A stretch of 64,000 nt of DNA from Natronosporangium hydrolyticum (GTDB taxonomy: Bacteria; Actinomycetota; Actinomycetes; Mycobacteriales; Micromonosporaceae). A program made the translations under genes and the position numbers. Shown here in pieces: positions 61,101-64,000 of this stretch. Below the pieces are notes generated by a model, which did no database searches, was not told the DNA's origin, and saw nothing but the letters and a program-made list of their open reading frames with translations. Numbering within the stretch: the stretch's first letter is position 1; every line of letters begins with the position of its first letter. The stretch spans positions 558,001 through 622,000 of the forward strand of contig NZ_CP070499.1 in NCBI RefSeq assembly GCF_016925615.1, read 5' to 3'.

Positions 61101-64000
61101 GGGTGTTTGAGTTCACCGGGGCGGGGTGGGTGCAGACGGCGGCGGCGCAGGTGGTGGTGTCGGGGCAGGTGCGGGCGGGGTTGGCGGAGATGGCGCGGGA
61201 TGTGTCGGGGCAGCTGCGGCAGGCGATGGCGACGGTGGGGCGGGAGGCGCCGCCGGTCGTCAGTGGTCACGGGGTGGGGGCGAATCGGGGGTTTGTGGCG
61301 GGGGTGGGTCGGCAGGGGGATATGTGGTCGGGCGTGCCGCAGGGGTGGGGTGTGGCTGGTGCCGGGTCGGTGGCGGCGACGGCGGATGCGGCGGAGTTGT
61401 TGGTGGAGGCGTTGTCGCGGCTGCAGGAGGGGGTGGGCGATGGTGCGGTGACGGCGCTGGCGGGGGAGGCGGACACGGGGGTGAAGGTGGCCTATCACGA
61501 GGGTGGTGGCGCGACCGCGGTGACCGTGGAGGTGAGTGGGCAGGCGGATGAGGCGGTCTCGGTGGTGCCGGGGCAGTGGCGGTTCGAGGATGGGCAGTGG
61601 CGGCAGGTGGGCGTCGCGCGGGTGGTGGTGTCGGGGCGGTTGCCGGGTGACCGGGCAGCCCGGCTGGTGGAGTTGGCGGACCGGGTGGAGACCGGGTTCC
61701 GGGCGCTGGAGCAGGCTCGCCCCGGCGGGGACGCGCCGTCCCGGGTGGTCAACCGCGATCAGCTGACGACGGTGCAGCAGGCGCAGCGGCAGGGCCCGGT
61801 GACGATGCCGGCGGATGCCTCGGATGCCTCGGATGCCTCGGATGCCTCGGATGCTGCTGGTGCTGCGGGCAGTGAGGATACGGCGGCGACCGGTGGGGCG
61901 GGTGGCGTGCCGACCGGGTTCGCCGTGCCGGTCGCGATGGCGGATGGTGAGGTATCTATAGCCTTCGAGCTCGCACCAGATCAGGAGCCGGGGCCGGCGC
62001 AGGTGACGCTGCCGGAGCTGGCGGAGCGGGACGGGGTGGTGTGGCAGCTCAGTCCGGCGAAGGTCACGGTGCCGGGCGTGGCCGAGGCGCCGAGTTGGGA
62101 CAGTCCGGCGGTTGCGCAAGCGTTGCAGTATCTGGCCGGTGTGCTGGACGGGGTGGGCCGGATCGACTCCGGCGCGCTGCGGCTGCTGCACAGTTCGGAG
62201 TCGGGATCGTTGGCGCGGGCGGTGCGCTCGGCGGTGGGGCAGCCGGACGCGGCGAACCGCCCGTACCTGTTGGTCGACCCGGTGCCGGCGGCTGCCGACC
62301 CCAGCCTTACCCCGACGGTGGCCGGCCCCGACGGGGCTCGCGCTGCCCGCTACCTGGTGCGGTTGCCGGGGGACACCGGCTTCGCCGCCGAGGCGCAGGT
62401 GGTGATCGACACCTTGGCCAGCCGCCGCTTCGAGGTGACCGAGACGGTGGACGCCTGGTCGAGTCATGGGGTGCCGGGCCTGCTGGTGCGCGGGTTCGTA
62501 CCGGCGTCGGCAGAAGGTGACCTGCGGCAACCGTTCGAGCTGCGACTGCTGAGCGCGGAGGGGGCGGCGGCCCGCCAGCAACTGGCCACCGAGTCCGCCG
62601 CGGAGCCCGGCGCCGACCTCCCACAACGACTGCGCAGGTACGGCGGCCGCTATCCGCCGCCGGCGCTAGATCAGATCCGACTGCCGCACGAGTCGTCGGC
62701 GGACCAGGATGCCGGCCCGGACTCGTCGACGGCGCCCACCCGGCCACCCGGGTGGGCGCCGGTAGAGCCCGGCTGGCTCGGGGAGCAGCCGAGCCGGACC
62801 GCGCTGGTGCGTCCGGACGACGAGAGTGACGTGCGCGAGGCGTTCGACCAGCTGCCGCCCGACACGGTGCTGGAGCTCGCCACCGTGCCGCCGGAGGCCA
62901 CCGTCGCGGCGCATCGGGCGTACGCGGAGCGGGTGACGAGGGCGGCTGAGTCGCTGGAGCGGAGCCTGCACGACCAGTTGCTGACCGGCGCCACCGTCTC
63001 GGATGGACTGCTTGGCGCGGTCGCCGGTGCCCGGGGAGCAGCGGAGCGGATTCTGAACAGCAGCGACCTGCTGGCGGCGGCGCAGAGTCGGGGCGCTGCG
63101 GCGGAGATCGCGCAGGCTGCCGCGGATTGGCGGCGGGCGGTGTCGCAGCGGGAGGTGATGGCCGCCGATCTACGCCAGGCGCGGCAGTTGGCGCAGCAGG
63201 CCGGGTGGGCGGTGCCGTCGCCGGTCAGCGATCCGCCGCCACTGCCGTCGGCGCCCGAAGCGCCCGTCGCGCTGGTGCGGGAACTGGCGCAGGCGCAGGG
63301 TGCCCGGGTGCTGCTGCACCAGGTGCAGGAGGACGGTGAGGTAACCCGGCTGTGGATCGCCGATGACGGCGAGGGCTACCGGTCGGTGCGACGGCTGGAT
63401 GCCCTGCTCTCGGAGGCCGCCGCCAGCGGCCAGCCGGTCGGGGCACGGTTCGCTGCGGGCGCCGAATCCGGGCCGGTGCTGCTGCTCAGCGAACCACACC
63501 AACACCTGCGGGAGCAGTATCGGGAGCTGGCCGACCAGGTGGCGGCGGCCGCGGCGGAGCTCGCCGGTCAAGGGTTCGGCCGCGCCAACGAGGCGGCGGT
63601 GGCCAGCGCCCGAAAGTGGTTGACCAGCATCCGAGAATCCAGCGCCGCCCTAGCCCAGGATCCGACCGACTCGGCGGCTCGTAGCCAGTGGGCGGCGGCG
63701 GTCGCCGACACCAGCGGCGTGCTCTCGGCGCTGCGTACGGAAGAACAGCAGCTGCAGGCGGCGGGAGCGCCGTTGACCCGTAGCGTCACCCGGCTGGTGG
63801 AGCCGCGGTTGCGTACCGTGGCGGAGCTGCGGGCGGAGGCGGCGGCGGTGGCGGCGGTCGCCGGTGGACCGGTGACGCTCCAGGTGACCGACGGCCAAGG
63901 GGACGTCGCACACTATCCGGTGCCGGCCGGGGAGCGGCCGATCGGACCGTCTCACCTGGAAGGTGCCTCGACCTCGGTGGTGCTGCGGACCGAGGTGATG
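58148..64000 (+). CDS. Giant type VII secretion toxin-like protein, N-terminal 1951 codons
   Basis: Open without a stop from ATG 58148 to the window end. N-terminus: MFDEVDYAIQEFLEGFDDGI, an amphipathic helical domain with a WLG turn at residues 112-114 and helix-rich Gln/Ala repeats (WXG100-like). A hydrophobic stretch follows (about 164-200), and a second helical region with Gly-rich hydrophobic segments to about 530. Residues about 533-775 are a Gly/Ser/Ala low-complexity linker. Repeating beta/alpha modules follow (DGWLVQGRFAGVPLVLQLDG, EGRWFVRPGVFEFTGAGWVQ). The catalytic end lies beyond the window. By architecture it resembles CpnT-like or polymorphic toxins. Codon use to about 61.5 kb is strikingly G/T-rich, then reverts to the norm. 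Confidence 0.75.
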   Translation, partial: MFDEVDYAIQEFLEGFDDGIRSLNDWWAEHGPAWLNYLMFAGSPLVGVAATTGNFPVPPFGLQTYQLLLGVNPRADEYSLQALAEFWAEEARVTLEVAVAGVQAAQDIQVTWLGDGAPQVFSQQVQEVARAAAGLAQTQQALATQVTEFTVQTVQAKAAFRAQVILMLFELMVALALAFFTLGASLVAAAASMAGKVTAIRALMQGFLQRIMSATARSSLSDVSRVAGPSGVRGGLFGQAVREMGGVGVSVGRSVGGAVGRGVRAVGRDVGSNPLSMVQVGARHAAPRVQREVVDLARRNGADAATVARLRNVDTRGDVEALVRWELSGRSGAGPVTRLGAEDVWVRQVVAEVVGRGVTVGGEIGGRVLAYGGRSALRFGALGWGLQEVMTAAQLQQMGVGGYSVNWVGLPVAVVGAGLGGAPLGFASGALPMAVMGGVGGGLGFVGANGLQALLTDQEFASLLRAGGASNFWEAVGQGAVGGVWERFVGQAGLGDVRATLGDIGFLLSGSDVSGLADRFGVSSVWVADLLNGDAATQAAGSGAGGGSGSGQAAAGGAAGGGAANAAGGSAASGVPAGSSNAAGGNASGGNASGGSGARANAPNGSGSGSGSSGDAGGGSRAGGDADASSGAATGGGEASKVARGGDGSSRGGASAAEASDGGDVNGVSTSDSSVGGGSSTGGVAAGGESVSEASSDAGSGGEVSTSDAAPGSGVSTSGAAEAAGGEAASGGGSADGGSAGVGSAGVGSADGGSGGVGADGGGPRVGDVLAGEGGFGGVGGGSPSGVDVSVVGREGLVDGLFAHAREQLAGLEQAAGGGLGQVLERLGIVQGGGDLREVVGWDYGRVSDAVDAVVSQVREFRDVGHWKPVADGWLVQGRFAGVPLVLQLDGRGVVVGVEVGSFAELTVGGVAGEGAGVAGINSAEQAVGQVLAGLREHGVVELAGGAGGEGAGRVFVRGEGGGRVETVFGVDRSLPEGRWFVRPGVFEFTGAGWVQTAAAQVVVSGQVRAGLAEMARDVSGQLRQAMATVGREAPPVVSGHGVGANRGFVAGVGRQGDMWSGVPQGWGVAGAGSVAATADAAELLVEALSRLQEGVGDGAVTALAGEADTGVKVAYHEGGGATAVTVEVSGQADEAVSVVPGQWRFEDGQWRQVGVARVVVSGRLPGDRAARLVELADRVETGFRALEQARPGGDAPSRVVNRDQLTTVQQAQRQGPVTMPADASDASDASDASDAAGAAGSEDTAATGGAGGVPTGFAVPVAMADGEVSIAFELAPDQEPGPAQVTLPELAERDGVVWQLSPAKVTVPGVAEAPSWDSPAVAQALQYLAGVLDGVGRIDSGALRLLHSSESGSLARAVRSAVGQPDAANRPYLLVDPVPAAADPSLTPTVAGPDGARAARYLVRLPGDTGFAAEAQVVIDTLASRRFEVTETVDAWSSHGVPGLLVRGFVPASAEGDLRQPFELRLLSAEGAAARQQLATESAAEPGADLPQRLRRYGGRYPPPALDQIRLPHESSADQDAGPDSSTAPTRPPGWAPVEPGWLGEQPSRTALVRPDDESDVREAFDQLPPDTVLELATVPPEATVAAHRAYAERVTRAAESLERSLHDQLLTGATVSDGLLGAVAGARGAAERILNSSDLLAAAQSRGAAAEIAQAAADWRRAVSQREVMAADLRQARQLAQQAGWAVPSPVSDPPPLPSAPEAPVALVRELAQAQGARVLLHQVQEDGEVTRLWIADDGEGYRSVRRLDALLSEAAASGQPVGARFAAGAESGPVLLLSEPHQHLREQYRELADQVAAAAAELAGQGFGRANEAAVASARKWLTSIRESSAALAQDPTDSAARSQWAAAVADTSGVLSALRTEEQQLQAAGAPLTRSVTRLVEPRLRTVAELRAEAAAVAAVAGGPVTLQVTDGQGDVAHYPVPAGERPIGPSHLEGASTSVVLRTEVM
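61814..61849 (+). repeat. Four tandem 9-base repeats in the giant gene
   Basis: GATGCCTCG four times in frame, encoding (Asp-Ala-Ser)4, followed by a diverged GATGCTGCT. It marks a short acidic linker close to where the gene's codon use changes. Confidence 0.9.

Noticed and set aside
58211-62626. A 1471-codon open frame on the minus strand
   Set aside because: It is antisense to the giant gene. Its product is almost only Arg, Pro, His, Thr and Leu, as expected from the complement of a G/T-rich strand, which cannot easily contain minus-strand stops. No domain or ribosome site is visible.

Overview
The window is 64 kb of very GC-rich, densely coded DNA from an actinomycete. The evidence is GTG/TTG starts, a divergent Ku/LigD pair, ESX-type (type VII) secretion genes, AfsR/SARP regulators, DUF4245 beside glpX and a GTP-type PEP carboxykinase. 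Gene content fits Micromonosporaceae best, but that placement is inference.

Layout. 1-18 kb is ordinary chromosomal housekeeping: the 3' end of pckG, a short-chain cis-prenyltransferase, a PIN-PhoH ATPase, a secreted transglycosylase-like protein, a MerR/DUF4188 divergent pair, rhomboid protease, ferredoxin-NADP reductase, YdcZ-type transporter, glpX with DUF4245, a PEP mutase/isocitrate lyase-family enzyme, xseB, a DUF3060 lipoprotein, a degenerate ATP sulfurylase fused to APS kinase, an SDR, trmB, a cupredoxin-like lipoprotein, initiator tRNA-Met and a VOC protein. 17-24 kb holds ku and ligD (bacterial NHEJ), proA, proB and an alkyltransferase-like repair protein. 23.5-32.8 kb is a partial complex I cluster (nuoB-C-H, then nuoI-J-K-L-M-N). 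It lacks nuoA, D, E, F and G and is interrupted by an antisense Uma2 nuclease gene.

34-64 kb is a type VII secretion locus. The core is eccE - unknown - eccD - eccB - eccC on the minus strand. It is bracketed by two paralogous XRE-SARP-NB-ARC-TPR regulators, with a third, membrane-anchored SARP/BTAD-like protein next to the first. Beyond lie two small Esx-like proteins, a mycosin whose catalytic residues are all replaced, a long Pro/Gly-rich substrate-like protein, an EspC-like protein, a YbaB-like protein, another small WXG100-like protein, and the first 1951 codons of a giant toxin-like protein that runs off the window. That giant gene has an extreme G/T-rich coding strand for its first ~3.3 kb and then returns to normal codon use.

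The intergenic DNA carries several families of short dispersed palindromes: a GATCATGG-ended ~62 bp family, a ~66 bp family, a ~81 bp family ending in CTTGGTGGGT/ACCCACCAAG, a hairpin with perfect 36 bp arms, and a 376 bp structure with near-perfect 70 bp inverted arms and an 81-bp-family element exactly at its centre. They concentrate at gene 3' ends and in the 1.2 kb spacer between nuoN and the secretion locus.
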